The notes under the pieces are model-generated. The model searched no databases. It saw only the letters and a program-made list of their open reading frames with translations, and was not told the DNA's origin. Shown piece after piece: positions 1 through 8,596 of a stretch of DNA of 64,000 nucleotides (position 1 is its first letter; each line of letters starts with the position of its first letter). The stretch covers positions 1 through 64,000 of the forward strand of contig NZ_JAWXRD010000032.1 in the NCBI RefSeq assembly GCF_033843265.1, written 5' to 3'. A program made the translations under genes and the position numbers. This DNA is from Scandinavium lactucae (GTDB lineage Bacteria; Pseudomonadota; Gammaproteobacteria; Enterobacterales; Enterobacteriaceae).

Positions 1-54
1 AGTACTCGGCTACGAACCGAGCGGTCGGAGGTTCGAATCCTCCCGGATGCACCA
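1..54 (+). tRNA. tRNA-Arg(ACG), 3' part
   Basis: This is the 3' two thirds of an arginine tRNA whose 5' end lies outside the window. The anticodon stem (5-9 with 17-21) closes a seven-base loop with anticodon ACG at 12-14. The T arm with GTTCGAATC follows, and the acceptor end with encoded CCA finishes at 54. It matches the argQ/Z/Y/V tRNA of E. coli, which lies next to yqaB there as here. Confidence 0.95.
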
Positions 55-126
55 TCTTCTCCGAGTTATCAGCGATGATAATGTGCCAGAGAGCGAAATA
101 CTCTCAGCAAGCACAAGAGAGGATAA

Positions 127-188
127 CGTTGCTTTTGCAACGGCCCTTTAGGGCAAGCCTTCGGCGAATAATCCTCCCGGATGCACCA
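127..188 (+). repeat. Copy of tRNA 3' end with preceding hairpins
   Basis: Bases 170-188 repeat the last 19 bases of the tRNA (36-54) exactly, including CCA. Just before them are three small hairpins: CGTTGC/GCAACG (127-142), GCCC/GGGC (143-154) and GCC/GGC (157-165). The unit resembles the repeats after tyrT in E. coli, where each unit also ends in a copy of the tRNA 3' end. It could instead be the remnant of an attachment site. Confidence 0.8.
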
Positions 189-337
189 TATCTCCCCAGG
201 TATCCCCCTCAAGTTTCAAAACTCAGATTTTTCCCCAAAAAAAGCGTTAACCATTTGTTTACTATTGGCATCTTTCTCCTTCCAGGCTAATTTATATCTG
301 TGATTAATTTGTTTTCAGGTAGCAAGGAGAGAAATCC

Positions 338-652
338 ATGAAATGGTTTAAAGCTGTTTCTGCATTCTGTGCAGCTGTCATCGTTGGCGTGTCTCTGGCG
401 GGCTGTGCAGGATCTTCCACCAAGGAAAGCACCGGCGGTTATATCGATGACACCGTGGTGACCACCAAAGTGAAATCCGCCCTGTTCAGTGATAAAGAGA
501 TCAAATCCTCCGAAATCGGTGTGGTGACCTTTAAAGGCCGCGTACAGCTGAGCGGTTTTGTCTCTTCGCAGGCGATTGCCAACCGTGCGGTGGAGATCAC
601 CCGCAACGTCACTGGCGTACGTGTTGTTGAGAACGATATGCAGGTCAAGTAA
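338..652 (+). CDS. BON-domain lipoprotein
   Basis: This is a 104-residue predicted lipoprotein. A signal peptide ends in the lipobox LAGC, so the mature protein would start at Cys23. The rest is a single BON domain of the OsmY/DolP type, with the pattern V-T-F-K-G-x-V-Q-L-S-G-F followed by V-x-V-V-E-N-D near the end. BON domains bind phospholipid, and members of this group act at the inner face of the outer membrane or in the periplasm. An AAGGAGAG ribosome site precedes the ATG. The gene stands alone between the tRNA and yqaB and ends in a strong terminator. Its exact function is not known. Confidence 0.85.
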   Translation: MKWFKAVSAFCAAVIVGVSLAGCAGSSTKESTGGYIDDTVVTTKVKSALFSDKEIKSSEIGVVTFKGRVQLSGFVSSQAIANRAVEITRNVTGVRVVENDMQVK

Positions 653-670
653 CGTCTGAAAATGAAGCTA

Positions 671-695
671 AAAGGCACCGTTTGGTGCCTTTGTT
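671..695 (+). terminator. Rho-independent terminator of BON lipoprotein gene
   Basis: AAAGGCACC pairs with GGTGCCTTT around a short loop and is followed by a T-rich tail. Confidence 0.85.
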
Positions 696-770
696 GTTTT
701 CAGCGGGCAGCGACAAACCGCCCCGTTATACGGTAAAGTAACCTTTCGATCTGCGGTGAGTGAGGACATG

Positions 771-1337
771 ATGTACGAGCGTTATGCAGGGCTGATTTTC
801 GACATGGATGGCACCATCCTTGATACCGAACCCACTCATCTCAAGGCGTGGCATGATGTTCTCGGACGCTACGGGATGCGCTATGAAGCCCAGGCCATGG
901 CATCCCTCAACGGATCGCCCACGTGGCGTATTGCGCAGGCGGTGATTGAACTGAATCAGGCCACCCTGGACCCGCATCAGCTGGCGCGAGAGAAAACGGA
1001 TGCTGTAAAAGCGATGCTACTGGACACCGTGCGTCCGCTGCCGTTAATTGATGTGGTAAAAGAGTGGCATGGCCGCCGCCCGATGGCTGTTGGCACCGGC
1101 AGCGAAAGTGCGCTAGCCGACGCGCTGCTGAATCATCTGGGCCTGCGTCACTATTTCTCTGCGGTGGTCGCCGCCGATCATGTGAAACATCACAAACCTG
1201 CACCTGATACATTTCTGCTGTGCGCCGACCTGATTGGCGTCGCGCCCCAGAAATGCGTGGTCTTTGAAGATGCTGATTTTGGTATTCAAGCGGCGAAGAG
1301 TGCAGGCATGGATGTCGTGGACGTGCGCTTACTGTGA
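771..1337 (+). CDS. yqaB: HAD-family sugar phosphatase YqaB
   Basis: This 188-residue HAD-superfamily phosphatase acts on fructose-1-phosphate and related sugar phosphates in E. coli. HAD motif I is FDMDGT with Asp nucleophile near residue 11, motif II is the VGTGS segment, motif III is the Lys in HHKPAPD, and motif IV is FEDADFG. The start at 771 (MYERYAG) matches the E. coli protein; GTG at 756 and ATG at 768 are in frame but less likely. The stop overlaps the yqaA start, so the two are cotranscribed upstream of gshA, as in E. coli. Confidence 0.93.
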   Translation: MYERYAGLIFDMDGTILDTEPTHLKAWHDVLGRYGMRYEAQAMASLNGSPTWRIAQAVIELNQATLDPHQLAREKTDAVKAMLLDTVRPLPLIDVVKEWHGRRPMAVGTGSESALADALLNHLGLRHYFSAVVAADHVKHHKPAPDTFLLCADLIGVAPQKCVVFEDADFGIQAAKSAGMDVVDVRLL

Positions 1338-1762
1338 GTGACGCTCTGCCGCTGCTCTCACTCTTTGCCAGCAGTTTTCTCAGCGCGACCATACTCCCCG
1401 GTAATTCCGAAGTTGTCCTGGTGGGCATGTTACTCGCAGGTGTCAGTCATCCCTGGCAGCTCGTGTTAATAGCAACAATGGGTAATAGCCTTGGAGGGGT
1501 AACTAACGTTATTCTTGGGCGTTTATTTCCGCAGCGTGATAATTCGCGTTGGCGGGAGAAAGCAGTGGGCTGGCTAAGACGTTACGGCGCAGCCACACTG
1601 TTATTGAGCTGGATGCCGGTTATCGGCGACTTACTGTGTGTCCTGGCAGGATGGATGCGTCTTTCCTGGGGACCGGTACTTTTTTTCTTATGCCTTGGCA
1701 AGGCGTTGCGCTATGTGGCCATTGCCGCAGCGACGCTACAGGGTATGACGTGGTGGCACTAA
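1334..1762 (+). CDS. yqaA: DedA-family inner-membrane protein YqaA
   Basis: This 142-residue membrane protein has four hydrophobic stretches and the DedA/VTT-type motif around LPGNSEVVLVGML and GNSLGGVTN. It starts at GTG 1334, overlapping the last four bases of yqaB, so translational coupling is likely. DedA-like proteins are linked to lipid-carrier transport and envelope homeostasis, but YqaA itself has no firm function. It lies 71 bp before gshA. Confidence 0.9.
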   Translation: MSDALPLLSLFASSFLSATILPGNSEVVLVGMLLAGVSHPWQLVLIATMGNSLGGVTNVILGRLFPQRDNSRWREKAVGWLRRYGAATLLLSWMPVIGDLLCVLAGWMRLSWGPVLFFLCLGKALRYVAIAAATLQGMTWWH

Positions 1763-1833
1763 TTGGATTGATTGTGACCGTCAACCATTACAATTATGCT
1801 TAATAAAATGATTTCGACAGGCGGGAGGTCAAT

Positions 1834-3390
1834 TTGATCCCGGACGTATCACAGGCGCTGGCCTGGCTGGAAAAGCATCCTCAGGCAATTAAGGGGATCC
1901 AACGTGGTCTTGAGCGTGAAACGCTGCGCGTAAACGCAGATGGCTCACTGGCAACCACTGGCCATCCGGAAGTGCTTGGGTCTGCATTGACCCATAAATG
2001 GATTACCACAGATTTTGCCGAAGCGCTGCTGGAGTTTATTACTCCGGTGGACGGCGACATTGATCATATGCTGACGCTGATGCGCGATGTGCATCGCTAT
2101 ACGGCGCGCCACATTGGCAACGAACGGATGTGGCCGCTGAGTATGCCGTGCTACATCGCACCGGGTCAGGATATCGAACTGGCGCAGTACGGCACCTCTA
2201 ACGTGGGCCGTCTGAAAACGCTGTATCGTGAAGGACTGAAAAACCGTTATGGCGCGCTGATGCAGACTATCTCTGGCGTGCATTATAACTTCTCGCTGCC
2301 GATGGCATTTTGGCAGGCGAAGTGCGGCGTGGACGGAACCGAAGACGGTAAAGAAGCTATCTCAGCCGGTTATTTCCGTTTGATTCGCAACTATTATCGT
2401 TTTGGCTGGGTTATCCCGTATTTGTTCGGGGCCTCACCGGCCATTTGTTCCTCGTTCCTGCAGGGCAAACCGACGACGCTACCGTTTGAGAAAACGGAGT
2501 GTGGCATGTACTACCTGCCATACGCCACCTCGTTGCGTCTGAGCGACCTGGGTTATACCAATAAGTCGCAAAGCAATCTCGGAATTACGTTTAAAGATCT
2601 CCACGAGTATGTGGCAGGATTGAAGCGGGCGATCAAAACGCCGTCGGAAGAGTACGCCAAAATTGGCGTGGAGAAAGACGGCAAATTCATGCAGATCAAC
2701 AGCAACATTTTGCAGATTGAAAATGAGCTGTATGCGCCGATTCGTCCTAAACGTGTCACCCGCAGCGGTGAAACGCCGTCGGATGCGCTGCTGCGCGGCG
2801 GCATTGAATACATAGAAGTGCGATCGCTGGACATCAACCCGTTCTCGCCGATTGGCGTGGACGAGCAACAGGTACGCTTCCTCGATCTGTTTATGGTCTG
2901 GTGCGTGCTGGCGGATGCGCCAGAGATGAGCAGCGATGAATTGCTGTGTACACGCACTAACTGGAACCGTGTGATTCTGGAAGGGCGTAAGCCTGGCCTG
3001 ACGCTAGGCATTGGCTGCGAAACCGCACAGTTCCCATTGGCGAAAGTGGGTAAAGATCTGTTTGCTGATTTGCGTCGGGTCGCACAGACGTTAGATAGCA
3101 TGGACGGCGGTGAAGCGTATCAGAAAGTGTGTGATGAACTGGTCGCAAGCTTTGATAATCCGGAATTAACTTTCTCAGCGCGCATTTTGCGTTCTATGCT
3201 TGAAAGTGGCATTGGTGGCACCGGCAAAGCGCTGGGTGATGAATACCGTACGATGCTGCGTGAAGAGCCGCTGGAGATTTTAAGCGAAGCGGATTTTGAA
3301 GCGGAGCGTGAAGCTTCGTGGGCACGTCAGCGTCAAATTGAAGCGGCAGATACCGAGCCGTTCTCTGAGCTGGTTGCGCGTCACGCCTGA
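1834..3390 (+). CDS. gshA: Glutamate-cysteine ligase
   Basis: This 518-residue cytosolic enzyme joins L-glutamate and L-cysteine in an ATP-dependent step, the first and rate-limiting step of glutathione synthesis. The sequence is near-identical to E. coli GshA along its whole length, beginning MIPDVSQALAWLEKHPQA. The start codon is TTG after GGGAGG, as in E. coli, where this weak start limits expression. It is the last gene of the yqaB-yqaA-gshA run. The MicA small RNA gene begins nine bases after the stop on the opposite strand, and the MicA terminator hairpin probably ends both transcripts. Confidence 0.98.
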   Translation: MIPDVSQALAWLEKHPQAIKGIQRGLERETLRVNADGSLATTGHPEVLGSALTHKWITTDFAEALLEFITPVDGDIDHMLTLMRDVHRYTARHIGNERMWPLSMPCYIAPGQDIELAQYGTSNVGRLKTLYREGLKNRYGALMQTISGVHYNFSLPMAFWQAKCGVDGTEDGKEAISAGYFRLIRNYYRFGWVIPYLFGASPAICSSFLQGKPTTLPFEKTECGMYYLPYATSLRLSDLGYTNKSQSNLGITFKDLHEYVAGLKRAIKTPSEEYAKIGVEKDGKFMQINSNILQIENELYAPIRPKRVTRSGETPSDALLRGGIEYIEVRSLDINPFSPIGVDEQQVRFLDLFMVWCVLADAPEMSSDELLCTRTNWNRVILEGRKPGLTLGIGCETAQFPLAKVGKDLFADLRRVAQTLDSMDGGEAYQKVCDELVASFDNPELTFSARILRSMLESGIGGTGKALGDEYRTMLREEPLEILSEADFEAEREASWARQRQIEAADTEPFSELVARHA

Positions 3391-3398
3391 CAGAAAAG

Positions 3399-3471
3399 AA
3401 AAAGGCCACAACGAGGTGGCCAAACTTTCATCTCTGAAAACAAAGATGATGATAACAAATGCGCGTCTTTC
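3399..3471 (-). ncRNA. micA: MicA small RNA
   Basis: Read on the minus strand, this 73-base segment starts GAAAGACGCGCATTTGTTAT, the conserved 5' end of MicA that pairs with the ompA leader. It ends in GGCCAC/GTGGCC plus a T run at 3399-3403. It sits between gshA and luxS, divergent from luxS, exactly as in E. coli. MicA is an Hfq-dependent RNA of the sigma-E envelope response that represses ompA and other porin or lipoprotein messages. The middle is slightly diverged, but the seed and terminator are kept. Confidence 0.93.
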
Positions 3472-3476
3472 ATATA

Positions 3477-3505
3477 TTCAGACTCGCCCGGGAACGAAGA
3501 GTTCA
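3477..3505 (-). promoter_or_regulatory. Sigma-E promoter of micA
   Basis: The minus strand shows TGAACTC (3499-3505) and GTCTGAA (3477-3483) with about 15 bases between them. This fits the sigma-E consensus GGAACTT-N15/16-GTCTAA and lies the right distance from the MicA 5' end at 3471. Confidence 0.75.
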
Positions 3506-3594
3506 GTTAAATTTAAAAAAAATCACACTCTTCAGCGTTTTTTTCTCAACTCCCTGATGGAACGAGAAAAAATGAAGAGTTCGGAGGAGACAAA

Positions 3595-4110
3595 ATGCCG
3601 TTATTAGATAGCTTTACTGTCGACCATACCCGAATGGAAGCCCCTGCTGTTCGCGTCGCTAAAACCATGCACACGCCACACGGCGATGAAATCACGGTTT
3701 TTGATCTGCGCTTCTGCGTACCGAACAAAGAAGTGATGCCAGAGCGCGGGATCCACACTCTGGAGCACCTGTTTGCGGGCTTCATGCGCGATCATCTCAA
3801 CGGCAACGGCGTGGAAATCATCGACATTTCGCCAATGGGCTGCCGGACCGGTTTCTACATGAGCCTGATTGGTACGCCTGACGAATCTCGCGTGGCAGAC
3901 GCGTGGAAAGCGGCGATGGCTGACGTGCTGAAAGTGAAAGAGCAGAATCAGATCCCGGAACTGAACGTCTATCAGTGTGGTACCTATACCATGCACTCGC
4001 TGGAAGAAGCGCAGGAAATTGCCCGCCACATCATCGACAGAGGTGTGCGTGTGAACAGCAATGATGAGCTGGCGCTGCCGAAAGAGAAACTGCAGGAACT
4101 GCATATCTAG
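3595..4110 (+). CDS. luxS: S-ribosylhomocysteine lyase LuxS
   Basis: This 171-residue enzyme cleaves S-ribosylhomocysteine to homocysteine and DPD, the precursor of autoinducer-2, recycling the toxic by-product of methylation. The metal site is HTLEH (His54, His58) with Cys128 in NVYQCGT, and Glu57 and Cys83 are the catalytic acid/base pair. All are present, so the enzyme should be active. A strong GGAGGAG site precedes the ATG. The 5' untranslated region lies opposite the micA promoter, as in E. coli, where luxS and micA transcripts overlap. Confidence 0.98.
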   Translation: MPLLDSFTVDHTRMEAPAVRVAKTMHTPHGDEITVFDLRFCVPNKEVMPERGIHTLEHLFAGFMRDHLNGNGVEIIDISPMGCRTGFYMSLIGTPDESRVADAWKAAMADVLKVKEQNQIPELNVYQCGTYTMHSLEEAQEIARHIIDRGVRVNSNDELALPKEKLQELHI

Positions 4111-4486
4111 TTTTTCTCCACAGACCCGCCGGGCGCGTGCTCGCCGGGTCTGATCCTCTCCTCTCCGGTTACCACCGCCATATCGTATTCCCCTGGTTTT
4201 AGTTTTGTTCTTTCCGTTGTGATTCATGCAGTAAAGAAATCAACAGGTTTGCCGAGCCGGAGATTTACGACCGAACTCACCATCTTTTCACGGCCAGTAT
4301 GGTAAAAATGATTCGGAATGTTATTTAGGCTAAGGGACTCAAGGGGTCGGTGAACCCGGATGAATTGAGTTGTCTTTCTTTCCTGCCCTTTTATATCAAT
4401 GGGTTATGGTTTTCGAAAAATACCGAAGAGTCGGTAGATTTTACGGGTGCTGAAAAACACTTATAAATCAAAGGTATAATTTCAGT
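4111..4486 (+). other. Intergenic region with CRISPR leader
   Basis: No gene is seen. An inverted repeat CAGACCCG/CGGGTCTG (4121-4152) follows luxS without a T tract. The last 100 or so bases are AT-rich and abut the first CRISPR repeat, as expected of a type I-E leader. AATCAAAGGTATA (4466-4478) resembles an IHF site just outside the first repeat, where IHF guides Cas1-Cas2 integration in E. coli. AATCAACAGGTTT at 4229 is a second, weaker match. Confidence 0.55.
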
Positions 4487-4881
4487 GTGTTCCCCGCGTG
4501 AGCGGGGATAAACCGGCGCTATGCCGATGATTATGGGCGCAGCAATGGTGTTCCCCGCGTGAGCGGGGATAAACCGGCACTACCGGGCGCGTTCTGGTTT
4601 ATGTGGAGGTGTTCCCCGCGTGAGCGGGGATAAACCGATGGCGGCATTGCTGCCAACAAGATGGCGGCAGTGTTCCCCGCGTGAGCGGGGATAAACCGAG
4701 AATTGCCTCATATTCGATCACACCGGCACAGTGTTCCCCGCGTGAGCGGGGATAAACCGCTAACAGAGGGACAGGAAGATTTCTGGCTTACGTGTTCCCC
4801 GCGTGAGCGGGGATAAACCGGTAGTTCAGGCAATCAAAAACATCAATGCAAAGTGTTCCCCGCGCGAGCGGGGAGAAACCA
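4487..4881 (+). CRISPR. Type I-E CRISPR array, 7 repeats and 6 spacers
   Basis: Seven 29-base repeats start at 4487, 4548, 4609, 4670, 4731, 4792 and 4853, a strict 61-base period, so every spacer is 32 bases. The repeat begins GTGTTCCCCGCGTGAGC and ends GGGGATAAACCG, the type I-E family of E. coli and Salmonella. The first six are identical. The seventh is degenerate (changes near its middle, in GATAAA, and at its last base), which marks the distal end, so the leader is on the left. All six spacers differ. No cas gene is present in this window. Confidence 0.98.
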
Positions 4882-4897
4882 TTATCTGTCCGTATAT

Positions 4898-4927
4898 AAA
4901 AAAAGACCCTCTGCAATGAGAGGGTCC
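4898..4927 (-). terminator. Terminator of emrAB
   Basis: On the minus strand AGAGGGTC-type arms (4905-4912 and 4919-4926) form a perfect eight-base stem with a six-base loop, followed by seven T residues. It lies directly after the emrB stop and also separates emrB from the CRISPR array. Confidence 0.9.
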
Positions 4928-4933
4928 AGAAGG

Positions 4934-6472
4934 TTAGTGCGCGCCACCGCCGCCGCCGCCCGCGCCAAACGGCGGTTTGGCGACCCAGATTAACCCCAGC
5001 AGGACGATAAAGATCCCCGCCGATAACCAGAATATTTCGTTGGCCGAGATGATGAGTCCCTGGCTGGTAATCTGTTGGGCTATCCAGCCGGAGGCCTGCT
5101 GCTGCGTCATCCCCATCCCTTGCAGCTGATCGTACATCTGCTGGGCATTCGGATTATACGGCGTCACCGCCTCGGTGAGCTGTGCATGGTGCATCGCTTC
5201 CCGGTTGGTCCACATGGTGGTGGTGAACGACGTGCCGATTGAACCTGCCAGCGTACGGCTGAAGTTAGACAGACTCGACGCCGCCGCCAGACGCTCAGGT
5301 GGAAGGCCAGAGAGCGTAATGGTGGTCAATGGCATAAAGAAGCACGCCACCGCGAAGCCCTGAATAAACTGCGGCCAGGCTGATGCGCCAAAGTCCATTC
5401 CCGGCTCAAAGGTATACGCTCGCCAGTAGAAGCACACTGCATACATAATGAAGCTGAAGGTGACCAGCCGTCGCATATCGAGCTTATGCGCAAAGCGGCC
5501 GATAATCGGCGACAGCAATACCGGGATGATGCCGACTGGCGCTGACGCCAGCCCGGCCCAGGTGGCGGTATAACCGTATACCTCCTGCAATAGCTGCGGC
5601 AGCAACACGATAGCGCCGAAGTAGAGCATGTAGGCCAGGCTGATACACAGTGTGCCTATGGTGAAGTTTCGCGACTTAAACAATGACAGGTCGACTATCG
5701 GGTTATCGTCGGTAAGCTCCCAGACAATCAGGAAGCTTATCGCCACCACCGCGACGATGGTTAGCACCACCACTTCGGTGGAGTTAAACCAGTCGAGCTC
5801 CTTCCCGCGGTCGAGCATCACCTGCAGGCTGCCGATGCCGATAACCAGCAACGCCAGACCGACGCCGTCAATACGCCGCTGTTCGGTGCGGGTTTCACGA
5901 CCGCGCAGGCTTTGCAGGGTCATCATCACCACCACCGCACCAATCGGCACGTTGATAAAGAAGATCCAGCCCCAGTGGTAGTTATCGCTAATGTAACCCC
6001 CGAGGATCGGGCCACAAATCGGCGCGACGATCACCGTCATCGACCAGATAGCCAGGGCAAAGGAGCGCTTGGCAGGCGGATAGTTGTTTAACAGCAGACT
6101 CTGCGACAGAGGGATCAGCGGCCCGGCGACCACGCCCTGGATAACGCGGAAGAAGATAAGCATAGTCAGGCTGTTTGACATACCACAGGCCCAGGAGGCG
6201 ATAACAAACGCCACGGTGGACCACAGGAACAGTTTGACCTCACCCACACGCTTCGCGAGCCAGCCGGTGATTGGAATCGAGATGGCGTTTGCCACCCCGA
6301 ATGAGGTGATGACCCAGGTTCCCTGGCTCAGCGAGGAGCCAAGGTTACCGGCGATGGTCGGGATTGCCACGTTGGCAATCGTTGAGTCCAGCACCTGCAT
6401 GAACGTCGCCAGCGACAGCGCAATGGTCATAATGACCAGCTGCGCGCCTTCCAGCGGTTTTTGCTGTTGCAT
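4934..6472 (-). CDS. emrB: Multidrug efflux MFS transporter EmrB
   Basis: This 512-residue inner-membrane drug:H+ antiporter of the DHA2 family has 14 membrane segments. With EmrA and TolC it exports uncouplers and hydrophobic drugs. The sequence follows E. coli EmrB throughout, including the antiporter motif around GPLIPLSQSLLL and the glycine-rich C-terminus GAGGGGGGAH. The ATG at 6472 (MQQQKPLEG) matches E. coli; a GTG three codons upstream is unlikely. It lies 15 bp after emrA in one operon. Confidence 0.97.
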   Translation of the reverse strand: MQQQKPLEGAQLVIMTIALSLATFMQVLDSTIANVAIPTIAGNLGSSLSQGTWVITSFGVANAISIPITGWLAKRVGEVKLFLWSTVAFVIASWACGMSNSLTMLIFFRVIQGVVAGPLIPLSQSLLLNNYPPAKRSFALAIWSMTVIVAPICGPILGGYISDNYHWGWIFFINVPIGAVVVMMTLQSLRGRETRTEQRRIDGVGLALLVIGIGSLQVMLDRGKELDWFNSTEVVVLTIVAVVAISFLIVWELTDDNPIVDLSLFKSRNFTIGTLCISLAYMLYFGAIVLLPQLLQEVYGYTATWAGLASAPVGIIPVLLSPIIGRFAHKLDMRRLVTFSFIMYAVCFYWRAYTFEPGMDFGASAWPQFIQGFAVACFFMPLTTITLSGLPPERLAAASSLSNFSRTLAGSIGTSFTTTMWTNREAMHHAQLTEAVTPYNPNAQQMYDQLQGMGMTQQQASGWIAQQITSQGLIISANEIFWLSAGIFIVLLGLIWVAKPPFGAGGGGGGAH

Positions 6473-6487
6473 TCCGTTCACCCCGGT

Positions 6488-7660
6488 TTAGTTGGCGTTG
6501 GCCTGCACAATGGTGTTGATCAGCTGATTCACCGGCTCCAGGCTGATTTCACGGGCATTACTCTCATACGCTGGCGAGGTGCGAACCTGATTAGCCAGGA
6601 TCTGACCGTCGCGGTTAGAAGTATCAACTTCTACCAGCGTCGATAACCCAATGCGCAGCGGATGGTCGGCCAGCTGTTTGGCATCAAGTTCGATACGAAC
6701 CGGCAGACGCTGAACCACTTTAATCCAGTTCCCGGTGGCGTTCTGCGCCGGAAGCAGGGAGAAGGCGCTGCCGGTCCCCATATCCAGACCCACCACCTTC
6801 CCGGTGTATTTCACATCATCACCGTAGATATCGCTGACCACGGTCACCGGCTGGCCAATACGCATATGCGCCAACTGGGTCTCTTTGAAGTTAGCATCAA
6901 TCCACAAATTGGTGGCAGGCACGACCGCCATCAGCGGAGTACTCGGGCTGATTTGCGCCCCCGGCTGCACCGCCCGGCGGGAGACATAGCCGGTCATTGG
7001 GCTGACGATTTTGGTTCTTTGCAGAGCAAGCCAGGCGTTACGCACTTCGGTTGCCGCCTGTTTGACCGCAGGCTGGTCTTCGAGCTTGGTGCCGAGCACC
7101 ATCGCCTGGTTAGCGTTGTACTGTTGGATTGTCACGTTCAGTTCGGCCTGCGCACTGGCCACCGCATCGCGGGCGTGCTGCAGTTCTTCCCTACCAATCA
7201 GGTTCGCGTTACCCAACGGGATACGACGATTGAGGTCAGTTTGTGCCTGTTCAAGCGCGGTCTTTTTGACGTCGATGCTGGCCTGCAATTGCTTGCTGTT
7301 GATCATCAACTGACGGGTCTGGCGGACGCTGGATGCGAGCTGAGTTTGCGCGCGTTCGAACGCCTGCTGGGCATCGGTCTCATCGAGCGTGACCAGCGGA
7401 TCGCCTTTTTTGACGAAATCGGTGTTGTCAGCCCAGACCTTAGTCACGCTGCCCGACACCTGCGCCATGATTTGAACCTGGTTCCCTGCCACGTATGCGT
7501 CATCGGTTTCTTCATAATGACGCAGTACTAAAAACCAATAAATCCCATATGCCACGGCAATAAGAATAAAGAGCAAGGTCAGCAGCAGAAGAGTTCCTTT
7601 ACGTTTACTTTTCTTGCCAGCCGGTTGCTGCGGGGTTTGAGTCTCCGCATTCGCGCTCAT
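6488..7660 (-). CDS. emrA: Multidrug efflux periplasmic adaptor EmrA
   Basis: This 390-residue membrane-fusion protein bridges EmrB and TolC. One N-terminal transmembrane helix (about residues 24-46) is followed by a lipoyl-like half motif (EETDDAYVAGN), a long coiled-coil hairpin (about 100-200), the second lipoyl half (MTGYVSRRAVQPGAQIS) and a beta-barrel domain. The start MSANAETQTPQQP matches E. coli; four extra codons upstream are in frame but lack support. It is the middle gene of emrRAB. Confidence 0.96.
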   Translation of the reverse strand: MSANAETQTPQQPAGKKSKRKGTLLLLTLLFILIAVAYGIYWFLVLRHYEETDDAYVAGNQVQIMAQVSGSVTKVWADNTDFVKKGDPLVTLDETDAQQAFERAQTQLASSVRQTRQLMINSKQLQASIDVKKTALEQAQTDLNRRIPLGNANLIGREELQHARDAVASAQAELNVTIQQYNANQAMVLGTKLEDQPAVKQAATEVRNAWLALQRTKIVSPMTGYVSRRAVQPGAQISPSTPLMAVVPATNLWIDANFKETQLAHMRIGQPVTVVSDIYGDDVKYTGKVVGLDMGTGSAFSLLPAQNATGNWIKVVQRLPVRIELDAKQLADHPLRIGLSTLVEVDTSNRDGQILANQVRTSPAYESNAREISLEPVNQLINTIVQANAN

Positions 7661-7716
7661 GTTTTTCTCCACGATCTTATTATTTCACATCGGCTGAGCC
7701 GACTTGTTTATCAGAA

Positions 7717-7743
7717 AGGCCAGCAGTTATGCGCTGCTGGCCT
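7717..7743 (-). other. Hairpin between emrR and emrA
   Basis: A perfect ten-base inverted repeat AGGCCAGCAG/CTGCTGGCCT with a seven-base loop lies in the emrR-emrA spacer. Only a short T run follows on the minus strand, so it may act as a partial terminator or stabilise the emrR message. Confidence 0.6.
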
Positions 7744-7787
7744 GTCGGTTTTATTTTTGAAATCAGGATATTGAGCGATTCACACGC

Positions 7788-8318
7788 TTAGCGAAGTGCA
7801 TCCAGAACAACGCCTTCCTCTTCCATCTGATCGAGACGGGTCAGGAGTTTGCGGGTAATTTGCTCAAGACTGTCTTTTTCGGTGACGCTTAATGAAGACC
7901 AGAGTTGGTGCAGGCAGTTATGCTGCGGCGGTAACACTTCGCGCAGAAACTGATGACCTTTCTCGGTGAGTTGCAGATGCAGGCAGCGACGGTCATTGTC
8001 ACTTTCACGGCGTTCGATCCAGCCGCGTTTTTCCAGTTCATCGGCGATACGGGTGGCGTTCGTACGAGAAGAACCCAGTGCGCAGCTCAGTTCCGACGGC
8101 TGAATACTGTGATTTTCCTGAGACTCAAGCGTGATTAACGCCATAAACAACGTCTCATTGATCCCCTGAGCTTTCAGCATTTTATTGCGGTTTTCCAGCA
8201 GCTTACCTTGCATGTGCATGCACAGGCGAGTCAGAAGGATTTCCTGATAAGGGAAATCTTCATAGCGGCTGGCGCGAAATTTTAGCATTTGTTCAATGGG
8301 CGTAAACGAACTATCCAT
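7788..8318 (-). CDS. emrR: MarR-family repressor EmrR (MprA)
   Basis: This 176-residue winged-helix repressor of emrRAB releases DNA when it binds EmrAB substrates such as CCCP or salicylate. The MarR fold is clear: a dimerisation helix at the N-terminus, the winged HTH at about 75-130 with PSELSCALGSSRTNATRIADELE, and the wing ESDNDRRCLHLQLT. It is nearly identical to E. coli MprA. In E. coli ygaZH lies directly upstream; here the next gene is ygaY, after 278 bp. Confidence 0.97.
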   Translation of the reverse strand: MDSSFTPIEQMLKFRASRYEDFPYQEILLTRLCMHMQGKLLENRNKMLKAQGINETLFMALITLESQENHSIQPSELSCALGSSRTNATRIADELEKRGWIERRESDNDRRCLHLQLTEKGHQFLREVLPPQHNCLHQLWSSLSVTEKDSLEQITRKLLTRLDQMEEEGVVLDALR

Positions 8319-8546
8319 TTGGGCATAACCTCATTAATTACAGCCGATATAGTAACGACAGTGACAAATAATGTAAATGAATTAATGTCCCGAAATCATA
8401 CATGCGGACAATTAAATCAAAAAAATGACGACCGGCGACGATACAGCTCGCCGCCAGTATTCCGGGAGGCTTCAGTGCGTGGAGGAATTATTTACCGTTG
8501 AAACAGTTTCCCGGCTAATCAGGTAGATAACCTTAACAGACAGCGG

Positions 8547-8562
8547 GGGGTGTTGACACCCC
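8547..8562 (-). other. Inverted repeat after ygaY
   Basis: GGGGTGT/ACACCCC with a two-base loop lies 35 bp beyond the ygaY stop. It has no T tract, so it is at best a weak transcript end. Confidence 0.35.
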
Positions 8563-8596
8563 AACGCCGGAATAAGGCCATGAATGTATAGCCTTT

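Noticed and set aside
75..290. 71-codon frame after the tRNA
   Set aside because: It reads through the tRNA-end repeat and its hairpins, with no support as a protein.
3296..3607. 103-codon plus-strand frame across gshA end and luxS start
   Set aside because: It runs through the micA region and both flanking genes in another frame; no ribosome site and no conservation expected.
4111..4486. Cas gene or toxin gene beside the CRISPR leader
   Set aside because: No frame of useful length or motif is present; the region is leader-like.
6662..7531. 289-codon plus-strand frame
   Set aside because: It is antisense to emrA and has no family features.
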